Source: Chthonomonadia bacterium
GTDB lineage: Bacteria; Armatimonadota; HRBIN16
DNA length: 33,563 nucleotides
Reading direction: 5' to 3'
NCBI GenBank assembly: GCA_013314755.1
Contig: JABUFA010000037.1
Coordinates: 1 to 33,563 of the forward strand
Of the stretch, positions 16,681 to 25,688 are shown in pieces (positions within the stretch are counted from its first letter, which is position 1; every line of letters begins with the position of its first letter). The position numbers and the translations under genes are program-made. The notes below the pieces were generated by a model. It was not told the DNA's origin and did not search any database. It saw only the letters and a program-made list of their open reading frames with translations.

Positions 16681-19360
16681 CCAGTATCCCGAAGTCGAAG
16701 AGGGTGACCTCTTCATCGCCGTCCAGGTCGGCGTTCGGGTTCCAGTTCGGGTCGCCGGGCATACTGCCGAACGCGGCAACCAGCTGCCCGAAGTCAAACA
16801 GCGTCACCTCGTTGTCGCCGTCGATATCGCCGCTGGCAAGTTCAAAACGCAGGGGAGCGGTTAGAGGAAACCGCACATTGCGAAGCGTCTGTCGCAACCA
16901 GCGAGAGCCTTTCAGACTCACGTCGTACACGCCTGCGGGGATAGATACCGGGATGCGGAAACGTGCCTGCTCGTCCAGCACCACGTCAAAGGCGGTGTTG
17001 CCCACCTGCATCTGCAGTACAAGGCTTTTCGGCGATACTGCCCATCCGTCCAGCACCACCTCGCCATCGTACAGCAGGCTGAGCAGTTGCCAGTTCAGGC
17101 GGGCGGTGGCGATGTCGCTCTCCTCGAAATACTCTACCACAATGCGGTGAGTGCCTGCGTCCAGTCTACGCTCAAAGGTATAGGTAGTTTCAGGCTGGGA
17201 GAACCACTTATCCAGCACATTCACACCATCTACCCAGATGCGCATCCCGTCACTGGTGGTTGCGGTGAAGCGATAGTTGCCCGGCGCGAAATACCAGTCG
17301 CCCGTCCAACGCACACTGAAACCATCACCGGGGAGGGCAGGGTCGGGTGAGCCGTAGCCGTAGGCATAGTCAATGGCTGTCTCCAGTCGGCTGGTCAGGT
17401 AGCCCTGCAGGTCTCTGGTGGTGTAGTAGTCCGCCCGCCACCCGTTCAGCGGCACCTCGGCGGGAGGCGGCTCGTCCGTCCAGCTGACCTGCACCCGTGC
17501 GGTTCCGGTGTAGTGGCGATAGCGCACCTGAACGCGATGATACTCTCCCTGTGGCGTGGACTGCCCGGGCACCACAAAGGGGGCATCGCGCGAGGTGTAA
17601 ATCACCGGCGTCCATGTTTGCAGTTGCGTGTTATCCCATGCGTCGAAAACCAGCCGGTCGTCGATAATGATCTGTATCCCTCCGTCCGCGGTAATGGTGA
17701 ACTTCTTCCATCCCTCGGTGAAGCGGATATTGCCCAGCCAGTACACGCTGAAGTTATCGGGGTCAACGCCGGAGATGGGCGAGCCGGTCCAGGTGAAGTT
17801 GATGGCGCTGTCCGTGCGGTAGCGTATGAAGGTCTGGAAGTTATTGCCGTTGAAGTAGTTGCCTCTCCAGCGGTCGCGAGGCACGGTGACCGGGTTATCG
17901 CGCAGGTCTATCTGGCGCACGTAATAGCCGTGTGTGAACAGCTGTCCGGGCGGCGCCATCCAGCGTTGCAGGTTGAAGTCGGTAATCTCCTGGAACAGGA
18001 AATAGAGCTGACCGCGATAGCGCAGTTTGAGTATCAGCACTCCCCGATTGACGCTGGGATAGCCGAACGGGTTGCTTCCCAGGTGGATCATGCCGTTTTC
18101 ATCGGTAACAACGCTCATGTCGGGGATGTTATCGTAAGATTTGCCGTATATGCCCGGATACCAGCCCGCCTGATAGATGTCCACCTGCGCCCCGACAATT
18201 GGCACACCGTTCTGGTCAATAAACTGGATGTGATTGGCATCGGGCAGGTCGTTCAGGAACACGCCGATGTCCGGTGGGGCGTTCATGTTGCCTCGTCCGC
18301 GTTTGTGGTGTTTCCAGTTCCATACCGCCGCGCTGTAGGCGTCGTAGAAGGGCGACCCTGCGCCCATGATGTCGCGCCATTTGTTGTAGTAGACGCCTGC
18401 CCATGCGATGTAGGGCATGTAATCTGTGCCTGCGACCAGATTGCCGTAGTCGTCGGTAATCTGGATGGGTAGCGGATAGCCCGAGTAGGCGGACTGGTGA
18501 ACATCCAGACCGTACAGGTCAATATGATAGCGTGCGTGGTTCATTTCATGGATACTGCCAAAGTCAATGAAGAAGGGACCATTCCAGCGGAAGCCATAGA
18601 AGCCGTCGGGCTGAATGTCCTCCGGGCGGTAGGGATAGCCCCACTGCATGTCCACTGTACGGTCTCGCGCGTCGGGGTTGTTGGTGGGCAGACCACCAGC
18701 CAGGGGCAGTGCACCGTCGGGGACAACCACCACCTTATCCAGAGCCACTCTGTCCAGCGCGCCATTTGGCGAGAACGGAGTGACGGCTTTCGCCAGCCAT
18801 TCGTTCCAGCGGCGTATCATGCGCTGTGCCCAGTCCTCAAAACTGTTGGAGCCGTCGTTGAGCAGATACTGATTGTTGTGGAAGTAGTTGTACAGGCTCT
18901 GTTCCACCCACAGACCGACAAGCAGGGCGTTTGTGCGGATGCTGACGCGGTTGTTCAGTTTGGAGATTTCGTAGAGTGTGCCCGCGGGGTCAGCGCGGAA
19001 CTCCAGCGTGTGGTCGGCGTTTTCCCAGAACCAGTAGAAGGGTATCTGCACCGTCTGTCCGGGTAGAATGGTGATCACTCCCGTGCCTGCCTGCCCACCG
19101 TCGAACCACCACTCGTAAGGAACGGTAACTGCCTCGGTACCCCAGTTTTTGACGTGGGCAAGGTAGGTAACCTGCTGTCCGGGCGCGGGCAGTCCGCTGG
19201 AGTAGCTGAGATCATTGGGGTCAAACGCGAGGCGCGGGGTGCGTTCGATATAGAGCACATCCACATCGGGCAGGAAGTTGGTGATGGGCGCCTGGGCGCG
19301 TGAAGCTCCAGCAAGACCGAGACACAGTACTGCGGCGATAGCGATTCTCAACTGTTTCAT
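16649..19360 (-). CDS. secreted metzincin-like protein with CARDB, two PA14 domains and a dockerin-like tail
   Basis: A 903-aa exported protein. The signal peptide is MKQLRIAIAAVLCLGLAGASRAQA. I chose ATG 19360 over upstream in-frame codons because it gives this signal peptide, and GAGGAGGGG precedes it. In order: a CARDB-like adhesion domain (about 30-150); a region with HEMNHARYHID (271-281), which fits a zinc HExxHxxxxxD pattern and is followed by an IMG that could be a Met-turn; two PA14 domains (about 490-625 and 635-770; GWKKFTITADGGIQIIIDDRL and PGNYRFTATTSDGMRIWVDG), which bind carbohydrates; a small beta domain; and two dockerin-like calcium loops (about 841-903). It is probably a surface protease or glycan-binding protein. 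The glycine usual in metzincin motifs is replaced by Y278, so activity is uncertain. Confidence 0.85.
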   Translation of the reverse strand: MKQLRIAIAAVLCLGLAGASRAQAPITNFLPDVDVLYIERTPRLAFDPNDLSYSSGLPAPGQQVTYLAHVKNWGTEAVTVPYEWWFDGGQAGTGVITILPGQTVQIPFYWFWENADHTLEFRADPAGTLYEISKLNNRVSIRTNALLVGLWVEQSLYNYFHNNQYLLNDGSNSFEDWAQRMIRRWNEWLAKAVTPFSPNGALDRVALDKVVVVPDGALPLAGGLPTNNPDARDRTVDMQWGYPYRPEDIQPDGFYGFRWNGPFFIDFGSIHEMNHARYHIDLYGLDVHQSAYSGYPLPIQITDDYGNLVAGTDYMPYIAWAGVYYNKWRDIMGAGSPFYDAYSAAVWNWKHHKRGRGNMNAPPDIGVFLNDLPDANHIQFIDQNGVPIVGAQVDIYQAGWYPGIYGKSYDNIPDMSVVTDENGMIHLGSNPFGYPSVNRGVLILKLRYRGQLYFLFQEITDFNLQRWMAPPGQLFTHGYYVRQIDLRDNPVTVPRDRWRGNYFNGNNFQTFIRYRTDSAINFTWTGSPISGVDPDNFSVYWLGNIRFTEGWKKFTITADGGIQIIIDDRLVFDAWDNTQLQTWTPVIYTSRDAPFVVPGQSTPQGEYHRVQVRYRHYTGTARVQVSWTDEPPPAEVPLNGWRADYYTTRDLQGYLTSRLETAIDYAYGYGSPDPALPGDGFSVRWTGDWYFAPGNYRFTATTSDGMRIWVDGVNVLDKWFSQPETTYTFERRLDAGTHRIVVEYFEESDIATARLNWQLLSLLYDGEVVLDGWAVSPKSLVLQMQVGNTAFDVVLDEQARFRIPVSIPAGVYDVSLKGSRWLRQTLRNVRFPLTAPLRFELASGDIDGDNEVTLFDFGQLVAAFGSMPGDPNWNPNADLDGDEEVTLFDFGILVRNFGKTGDE
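16707..16832 (-). repeat. dockerin-like cassette, copy 1
   Basis: This 126-nt segment encodes two calcium-loop motifs, DIDGDNEVTLFDFG and ADLDGDEEV. I count four nucleotide differences from 19556-19681 in the next gene, although the rest of the two genes is much less alike. This suggests recent duplication or gene conversion of the tail module. Confidence 0.85.
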
Positions 19361-19388
19361 GGCTGCGCTCCCCTCCTCATATCGCCTC

Positions 19389-19417
19389 ATTGTAACACGG
19401 TATTCACCTTCATGCAA
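19389..19417 (-). promoter_or_regulatory. promoter of the PA14/metzincin-like gene
   Basis: On the minus strand, TTGCAT (19417-19412) and TACAAT (19394-19389) are spaced 17 bp, just upstream of the ribosome binding site of the PA14 gene. It lies downstream of a strong hairpin, which supports independent transcription from the preceding gene. Confidence 0.6.
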
Positions 19418-19439
19418 GGTGGATTGCACAGGGCGATTC

Positions 19440-19466
19440 AGGCAGGAGGGGTATTCCCTCCTGCCT
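19440..19466 (-). terminator. hairpin between the two dockerin-tailed genes
   Basis: An 11-bp perfect stem, AGGCAGGAGGG (19440-19450) with CCCTCCTGCCT (19456-19466), has loop GTATT. It lies about 30 nt past the stop of the upstream minus-strand gene. No T-run follows on the minus strand, so it may be a transcript-end stabiliser or a weak terminator. Confidence 0.5.
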
Positions 19467-19497
19467 CGCATTCTGGAAGAGGGGAGGGTATCAAAGG

Positions 19498-20720
19498 TCA
19501 GTCATCCCCAATCGCACCGAAGTTGCGCACCAGCACGCCGAAGTCAAATAGCGTCACCTCTTCATCGCCGTCCAGATCGGCGTTCGGGTTCCAGTTTGGG
19601 TCGCCGGGCATACTGCCGAACGCGGCAACCAGCTGCCCGAAGTCGAACAGCGTCACCTCGTTGTCGCCGTCGATGTCGCCGTTTTGCAGGGTAACCTCCA
19701 CGTACACAGTCCAGTCTCCGGGTATCTGTACGGCTGGCAGTGTTCGTCGGAGCCAGTGGCTGGCTTTGAACGAGAGGTTATACATGCCGGGCGCCACATC
19801 TTCGATTTCGAAATAGCCCATCTCGTTCAGGGTGATTTTCTCTTCGTGGATGCCGCTTTCCGAACGCAGCTGCACAAACACTGGAACCTGCGCAGGGTTG
19901 CCCTGAAAGTCTTGCAGGGTGACAATGCCTGCGATACTGGCGGTCGTGCAATGAACTGTACATAGTCCACCGAGACTGCGCTGGACTGTGGGGCAAAGTC
20001 ATTCTGAGGACCTTCTACCACGTACCGCAATACCACAGCGGTATTGGGAGGTGGCATTGGTAACCACAGTTCGTGCAACTCCCCGGGAGCGACGATGAAA
20101 CTCTCACCGCCGGGCAGAGGCTGTAGCCACTCTTCCAGCATCCTGTTCTCCGCATTCAGCTCCTCGATGGGCACAGGACCGGGTAGCAACGCCATGTGCA
20201 CATTGCTGACCAGTATGGGGCGCGGGTCACCTTCGCCTGGCACGAGTTCGTGCCTCCAGGATAGTATCAGCGCTTCCCGTGCAACCTCATAGCGCCATCC
20301 TGTCGTGATGTTGAACACCACGCTGCCCCGGATGCGCTGACCGGTGGAATCTGTCCAGTACATGTCCTTGATGTGGCTGCTGTGGTCGGCGGTGCTCCAG
20401 CCGACATGAATGGTCTGCCCGGTGTCAATGATGTTGTTGTCGTTGTCCCGGAAGTTGTCCCACCTCATTGCCGTGTTGGAACCGACGGGACCTGTAGCAA
20501 ATGACTGGAAACGCCCAGAGGGGTAACCATCATAGTGGTTGATAACGGTTTCTGCTCCGGAAAGGATGACCGTCAGGTCGTGAGCGGGCGGACCCAGATT
20601 GCGCAGGTCCTTGTTGACATCGTAGCCCAGTACGACGTGTGCTGTGAACAGCAGGAACAGACATGTGCTGAGAGTGCGCACCATGACTGAACACCTCGTG
20701 GTGTAATCCAGGCGTTTCAT
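19498..20720 (-). pseudogene. secreted dockerin-tailed protein, frameshifted
   Basis: One gene read in two frames. The 5' part starts at ATG 20720 (AAGGAGGT 9 nt upstream) with signal peptide MVRTLSTCLFLLFTAHVVLG and an unrecognised beta-rich domain. It runs to SVDYVQFIAR and then goes out of frame near 19940-19950. In the next frame the protein continues ASIAGIVTLQDFQGNP, PVFVQLRSE, a small beta domain with SHWLRRTLP, and the dockerin-like DIDGDNEVTLFDFG tail, ending at 19498. Restoring one nucleotide in the CGACCGCC stretch joins the two parts, so the lesion looks like a single-base deletion. Sequencing error, true decay or programmed shifting cannot be separated here. There is no slippery heptamer. 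The whole protein would be about 407 aa. Confidence 0.8.
19556..19681 (-). repeat. dockerin-like cassette, copy 2
   Basis: This is the partner of 16707-16832: 126 nt with about four substitutions. It encodes the paired DxDGD loops and the spacer AAFGSMPGDPNWNPNADL. The cassette sits at the extreme C-terminus in both genes, as type I dockerins do. Confidence 0.85.
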
Positions 20721-20942
20721 TTGGAAAGCACCTCCTTCCCATATAGAATATGTGCAAGAGGCGTACCATTCGCCCAGAAAATCCTGTTTATGCGAAAAAA
20801 ATCTCATAATTTTCTTATAGCATGTATGAGAGAATGACTACATGACATGCATATAGCACTTTACCCCTGCGCGAGCGCAAGGGAAACAGCAGGAGTTTGC
20901 CCGCACACCGCGAATGCAAAAGGCTGAAGGAGAGCACCGGTG

Positions 20943-21599
20943 ATGGAACGCATTCCCAAAGGATGGCTGGCAGTTGGCGTACTGGTTGTGCTTACCTGCG
21001 GGGTGATGCTGTGGCAGGGAATCTCCACAAGCTACACGCCGGCAGAACTCCAGCTGGCTCAGCCGGGACAGGATCTATCTGCTCCCTCTGACAACACCAT
21101 ACAGTCACCCGAACAGAGTGCACCATCTGCTGAGAAGAGCGAGATTGTAGTGCATGTGGCGGGGGCGGTCAAAAAGCCGGGCGTGGTCAGAGTACCGCGC
21201 GGAAGCCGGGTGGACGACGCGGTCATGGCGGCTGGAGGATTCAGCAGTCAGGCGGACCCCGATTCGGTGAATCTGGCGCAGCCGCTGGAGGACGGCGTGC
21301 AGGTTTATGTGCCCCGCAAGGGCGAATCGGTAGTGGTGGAAGGGCGTGTGGGGGCGGTGGAACCTACGCCAGCACCGGCGCGAGCACGGTCGGAAGGTAG
21401 CACTGGCAGGATAAATATCAACACCGCTACTGCCGAGCAGCTGGAAAGCCTTCCGGGCATCGGTCCGGTCACCGCGCGAGCCATCGTGGAGTATCGCAGG
21501 CAAAACGGCGGCTTCCACTCAGTGGAGGAGCTGCTGGAAGTGCGCGGTATCGGCGAAAAGAGGCTTGAACAGATACGCTCCTTTGTGATGGTGCGATAG
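20943..21599 (+). CDS. comEA: ComEA-like DNA-binding competence protein
   Basis: A protein of about 218 aa anchored by one N-terminal membrane helix (LAVGVLVVLTCGVMLW). An SLBB domain follows (about 67-125; IVVHVAGAVKKPGVVRVPRG, DAVMAAGGF). After a Pro/Ala linker comes a helix-hairpin-helix pair (about 155-218; ININTATAEQLESLPGIGPV, RAIVEYRRQNGGF, VEELLEVRGIGEKRL). This layout is that of ComEA, the surface DNA receptor that feeds DNA to ComEC during natural transformation. ComEC is not in the window. The start is ATG 20943, or GTG 20940 directly before it; AAGGAG lies 7-10 nt upstream. The next gene starts 17 nt after the stop. Confidence 0.9.
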   Translation: MERIPKGWLAVGVLVVLTCGVMLWQGISTSYTPAELQLAQPGQDLSAPSDNTIQSPEQSAPSAEKSEIVVHVAGAVKKPGVVRVPRGSRVDDAVMAAGGFSSQADPDSVNLAQPLEDGVQVYVPRKGESVVVEGRVGAVEPTPAPARARSEGSTGRININTATAEQLESLPGIGPVTARAIVEYRRQNGGFHSVEELLEVRGIGEKRLEQIRSFVMVR

Positions 21600-21616
21600 G
21601 TAGAAGGAGATAACCC

Positions 21617-22717
21617 ATGTGGCGACATGTTCCTGTGAAACGTCCAGAGCCGAACGTGCAGGAGTTCAACGACATCCTGATGGGGCGAGTGCCCCAGCGG
21701 CGCACGCCGCTGGTGGAGTACATCGTGGACGATGTGGTGATGCGTCCCATCGTGACCGAACTGATGGGCAGGGAATGGGTGACGCCCCAGGGCGACCGCG
21801 AATCGCTGAAGGCTTTTCTGGATATGGTGATTGATTTCTGGTATCGGATGGGGTATGACTTCGTGCGCCTCGAGATTGCCCTGCCGTTTCAGGAGAGGCA
21901 TCTAGTGACCGCAGATACCGCTTCCAGCAAACAGCGTGCGTGGGCAGATGAGCACCAGGGAGCCATCGCCAGCTGGGAAGATTTTGAGAAGTATCCCTGG
22001 CCGCGTGTGGAGGACGTGGATTTCTTCATTCTGGAGTACATCAACGACCACCTGCCCGATGGTATGGGCTTTATTTCCTCGCACGGCGCGGGCATCTTCG
22101 AGCACCTCTCGTGGATTATGTCCTTAGAAGGATTGTGCCTCGCGCTGTATGATGCGCCCGACCTGGTGCAGGCGGTCAGCGACCGCATCGGCACGCTCAT
22201 CACGCAGTTTTACGAGCACCTTCTGCAGCTGGACCACCTGGCAGCTGTCTTCCCGGGCGACGATATGGGCTTTCGCTCCGGCACGCTGATTGCCCCGGAT
22301 GCCTTGCGCAAGTATTGCCTGCCCTGGCACAAGCGATGGGCGCAGATGGCGCACGAACGGGGACTGCCCTACTTCCTGCACTCGTGCGGAAACCTTCAGG
22401 CGATTATGGAAGACCTCATTGAGGATGTGCGCATCGACGGCAAACACTCGTTTGAAGACGCCATCATCCCCGTACAGGAGTTTCAGAGGCTGTATGGCGA
22501 CCGCATTGCCGTGCTGGGCGGAATGGACCTGAATATCCTCGCGGCGGGCACGCCCGAACAGGTGCGCCAGCATACTCGCCGGCTGATAGAGGAGTGCGGG
22601 GCGCGAGGCAGATACGCCATCGGTTCAGGCAACTCTATCCCCAGCTACGTGCCGGTGGAGAACTATCTGTCGATGGTGGACGAGGCGCTGGACTGCATGA
22701 AGGTGCGGGGAGGCTGA
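21617..22717 (+). CDS. uroporphyrinogen decarboxylase (URO-D) superfamily protein
   Basis: A 366-aa cytoplasmic protein of the URO-D / MtaA-CmuA superfamily. These are TIM-barrel enzymes that either decarboxylate porphyrinogens or move methyl groups to and from corrinoid proteins. Visible marks are FPGDDMGFRSGTLIAPD, PYFLHSCGNLQAIMEDLIED (the HSCGN stretch typical of the methyltransferase-like branch), DGKHSFEDAI, VLGGMDLNILAAGTPEQVR and GRYAIGSGNSIPSYVPVENY. The N-terminal arginine-rich substrate motif of true HemE is not apparent, so I do not call hemE. AGAAGGAG precedes ATG 21617. One nucleotide separates its stop from the radical SAM gene, which suggests translational coupling and a joint role. 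Confidence 0.85.
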   Translation: MWRHVPVKRPEPNVQEFNDILMGRVPQRRTPLVEYIVDDVVMRPIVTELMGREWVTPQGDRESLKAFLDMVIDFWYRMGYDFVRLEIALPFQERHLVTADTASSKQRAWADEHQGAIASWEDFEKYPWPRVEDVDFFILEYINDHLPDGMGFISSHGAGIFEHLSWIMSLEGLCLALYDAPDLVQAVSDRIGTLITQFYEHLLQLDHLAAVFPGDDMGFRSGTLIAPDALRKYCLPWHKRWAQMAHERGLPYFLHSCGNLQAIMEDLIEDVRIDGKHSFEDAIIPVQEFQRLYGDRIAVLGGMDLNILAAGTPEQVRQHTRRLIEECGARGRYAIGSGNSIPSYVPVENYLSMVDEALDCMKVRGG

Positions 22718-22718
22718 G

Positions 22719-23621
22719 ATGTTAACGGGCGTACACTTTTTGCTTACCTATAAGTGCCCTTACGAGTGCGATCATTGTTTTGTGTACAGTAGTCCACGCG
22801 CAAAGGGCACGTTCACGCTGGCGCAGATTACGACGGTGCTGGCGGAAGCCCGGAAGCTGGGCACGGTGCAGACGATATTTTTCGAGGGCGGCGAGCCGTT
22901 TCTGTATTATCCGCTGTTGCTGGAAGGGGTTCGGCGTGCCCGCGAAATGGGGTTCCAGACGGGCATCGTGACCAACGGCTACTTTGCGACCAGTGTGGAG
23001 GACGCGCTGTTATGGCTGAAGCCTCTGCAGGAGGCGGGTGTTGGCGCCATCAGCTTCAGCGATGACCTCTTTCACAGCGGCTCAGAAGAGGACACCCCTG
23101 CGAAACGTGCGCTGGCGGCGGCTCAGCAACTGGGAATCTCCTGCGGCGTGATTTCCATCAGCCCGCCAACGGTTACTTATTCTGAGGATAACGAGACCGC
23201 CAGAGGCGAGCCGATAGTAGGTGGCGGGGTACGCTTTCGCGGGCGGGCAGTGGAGAGGTTGACTCAGGGACTTCCCACGCGCCCGTGGCAGAGCTTTACC
23301 GAATGCCCCTACGAAAACCTGCGCGACCCCGGACGGGTGCATGTGGACGCCTATGGAAACGTGCACCTCTGTCAGGGGCTGAGCATGGGCAACCTGTGGC
23401 AGACGCCGTTATCCGAACTGGTCAGGGCTTATCAGGCGGAGAAGCATCCGCTCTGTGCTCCGCTGGTTGAAGGCGGACCCGCCGAGCTGGCGAAGCGGTA
23501 CGAAGTGCCTGTCGGGGAGGGGTATATCGAAGCCTGTCACCTGTGTTATCTCGTGCGGCGTGCGCTCATCAGGCGGTTCCCCGAGTACCTCGCTCCCCGA
23601 CAGGTTTACGGCTTGTTATGA
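22719..23621 (+). CDS. radical SAM protein with SPASM-like C-terminus
   Basis: A 300-aa iron-sulfur enzyme. C13-x3-C17-x2-C20 (KCPYECDHC) binds the cluster that cleaves S-adenosylmethionine. FFEGGEPFLYYP is the GGEP motif, and IVTNGYFAT and GAISFSDDLFH are later barrel strands. Further cysteines in ECPYENL, VHLCQGLSMGNL, PLC and ACHLCYL, with the DAYGNV...GNL layout, resemble a SPASM or twitch auxiliary-cluster region. It is coupled to the URO-D-like gene (ATG one nucleotide after that stop). The substrate is unknown. Peptide or cofactor modification is possible, but there is no precursor peptide that I can recognise nearby. Confidence 0.85.
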   Translation: MLTGVHFLLTYKCPYECDHCFVYSSPRAKGTFTLAQITTVLAEARKLGTVQTIFFEGGEPFLYYPLLLEGVRRAREMGFQTGIVTNGYFATSVEDALLWLKPLQEAGVGAISFSDDLFHSGSEEDTPAKRALAAAQQLGISCGVISISPPTVTYSEDNETARGEPIVGGGVRFRGRAVERLTQGLPTRPWQSFTECPYENLRDPGRVHVDAYGNVHLCQGLSMGNLWQTPLSELVRAYQAEKHPLCAPLVEGGPAELAKRYEVPVGEGYIEACHLCYLVRRALIRRFPEYLAPRQVYGLL

Positions 23622-23658
23622 CGCTCAGAAAACACCCAGTCTCCCACCCGAAGCACGA

Positions 23659-25419
23659 CTACTCTATGCGCAGGATTTCGTAGCGAAGCCGATAACTCCC
23701 ATCATCGTCGCTGTTGTCGAAGTTCAGTTCCCCCATATAACGTCGCTGGGAGGTGTTTGTGAGTTCCAGCAGGTCCAAAGCAGACCACGCCAGCGTCCTC
23801 GTACCGAGATTGTCGGGGTCGCCGCCCAGCCACGCTATCAGCTTTTGAATCAGCGGGGTAATCATCTTGATCACGGCGGCAATCTCCTCCTTCTTGAACG
23901 CTTTGAGGATATTCGCCGCCAGGTCGCCAACGAAACCGATAACGTCACTGGCAGCTTTGGCGTCTCCTGCGTCCCACTCGAACACCGTGGTGGAAATCGC
24001 CAGAGCCTGCTTGACCTCGCCGCCACCGGCACCTGGCAGGAACACCGAACGGTCGGCTGGATTGTAGTTCTTGGTATCGCCGTCGTCAAAGCCAGTGTAT
24101 TCTCCGGTGCTCTTGCTCCACGCCATCTCGTCCGCCATGATGACCCACGCCGTAACAATCTCATCGCCTCCCGCCCACTCCGGGTCCGACTCGTCCTTGC
24201 AATGAATGTCCAGGAAGTTCACCTTGTAGCGGAATGGGCGGATTTCGCACTCTGCCCAGTTACTGGGGCTTCCTCCACCCATCTGGGTGACCACCATGTA
24301 GTGTCCGGGCAGGAGGGTAGCGGGCAGGGTCAGCTCCATCTGTGTGGCGTTCAGGATTCGGGCGTTGGTTCGCACGGTGGGTTCGCCCGGCGCGGCGGGG
24401 CAGGAGGTTTCGGAGACCAGAAGGGATTGACCGTCCATCGGCTTGAACCACACCCAGGCATAACCCGTCTGCGCCAGGAAGTTTGCGCCGTTAATCAGCA
24501 CCTTCTTGCCAGCATACTGGGCGTTCGGGCTGATAGACTGGATGACCGGCGCGGGCGGAGGGGGTTCACGCACAGGAAGCACCACCAGATTGCTCTGCTC
24601 CACTTTGCCATCACTGCGGGTGCAGTCTACCCGGAGCATATATCTTCCGGGTGCAAGATTGGACGGCAGGGATAGTTCGATGGCAGTGGGCGAGCAAACG
24701 GAGGGAGTCAACCGGGTCAACTCTCCGAACGAGCCACCCGCCATCTGCTTGAACACGACTACACTGTTGCGTGTTTTGTCGGACTCAAAGTTCTTTCCCT
24801 GCAGGGTAATTGTCTGTCCGGGGTCATAGCCCTGACCGCCCCTCGCCGGCTGGATGGATCGGATATACGGGGTGGACAGAATCTGGAACTGGATCGGGTC
24901 CAGTCTTCGAAGCACGTCGGGCGGAGGGGATTTGGTGATGTCTACGGCACGCACCCTCGGCATTTCGAACCTCTGTGTGGAAGCTCCGTCTGGTGTCAGC
25001 CGAAGGGTTTGCAGGTTAATCGGCTGGTCAATCCTGTCCAGGTTCACTCCAGCTGGGCACAGCTTTGCACGTATCTGGGGAGGCAGTTGCTGGTAATCCT
25101 GTACCAGCTGCTGGAGGACCTGTCGGTTGATACCCGGGTGGCGTTTGAGGGCTTCATCGAAAGCCTTATCCAGCGGCGTGTTGCGCTGTCCTGCGGGCAG
25201 ACTCAACCCTCTCTGGATGGTATGCATCACCACGCCAAACAGGGGGTCACTCTCCTGGGAGACCTCAACAGCGCGAGCCAGCCTCTGCACAGGTTTCAGC
25301 CCCAGTTTCTTGGTCTGGGCGCGCACTTGAGCAGCAGGTTGACCGAAGCAGGGAAAAGCGAAGGGGAACAGCAGGACACCCAGCAACACGACCCTGATAC
25401 TACAAACGTATCGCAGCAT
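23659..25419 (-). CDS. secreted IPT/TIG-domain protein
   Basis: A 586-aa exported protein. The signal peptide is about 1-26 (VVLLGVLLFPFAFPCFGQ). A helical region at about 30-165 holds no known motif. Two IPT/TIG immunoglobulin-like domains follow (about 190-285 and 290-395; TPYIRSIQPARGGQGYDPGQ, APVIQSISPNAQYAGKKVL). Last comes an unrecognised C-terminal domain with acidic DGD/DNSDDDGSY stretches and a hydrophobic segment VIGFVGDLAANILKAF. It is probably a surface or extracellular protein; its role is not evident. AGGAGGAAACG precedes ATG 25419. It converges with the radical SAM gene and diverges from mgsA. Confidence 0.75.
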   Translation of the reverse strand: MLRYVCSIRVVLLGVLLFPFAFPCFGQPAAQVRAQTKKLGLKPVQRLARAVEVSQESDPLFGVVMHTIQRGLSLPAGQRNTPLDKAFDEALKRHPGINRQVLQQLVQDYQQLPPQIRAKLCPAGVNLDRIDQPINLQTLRLTPDGASTQRFEMPRVRAVDITKSPPPDVLRRLDPIQFQILSTPYIRSIQPARGGQGYDPGQTITLQGKNFESDKTRNSVVVFKQMAGGSFGELTRLTPSVCSPTAIELSLPSNLAPGRYMLRVDCTRSDGKVEQSNLVVLPVREPPPPAPVIQSISPNAQYAGKKVLINGANFLAQTGYAWVWFKPMDGQSLLVSETSCPAAPGEPTVRTNARILNATQMELTLPATLLPGHYMVVTQMGGGSPSNWAECEIRPFRYKVNFLDIHCKDESDPEWAGGDEIVTAWVIMADEMAWSKSTGEYTGFDDGDTKNYNPADRSVFLPGAGGGEVKQALAISTTVFEWDAGDAKAASDVIGFVGDLAANILKAFKKEEIAAVIKMITPLIQKLIAWLGGDPDNLGTRTLAWSALDLLELTNTSQRRYMGELNFDNSDDDGSYRLRYEILRIE

Positions 25420-25688
25420 CGTCGTTTCCTCCTCTGGCAGTGCGGAGCCTGCCGTTTTATCCTGTTAGCGAGGCAAGCCTCAACGGGGGCAGTATGGAGA
25501 GTCTGATGCTTGAGCACAAACCCTGTTCTTCACCTTCGGGAGCGGCGTGCCCGCTATCTAAATCTGGCTTTCTGCGGTATCCTGCTGAACTCCTGCTTGC
25601 GCCAGTCGGAATTGGTTCTTAGAACTTGCAGGAGGTGTCTTCAGCGTGTCACAATGATGGAGGAGACGGAGCGCATCGGAGGGAACGG

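Noticed and set aside
19361-19471. Longer N-terminus for the PA14 protein
   Set aside because: The extension precedes a clear signal peptide starting at 19360 and crosses the likely promoter at 19389-19417.
21617-22717. hemE (true uroporphyrinogen decarboxylase)
   Set aside because: The HemE N-terminal arginine motif is not evident and the HSCGN text fits the methyltransferase-like branch.
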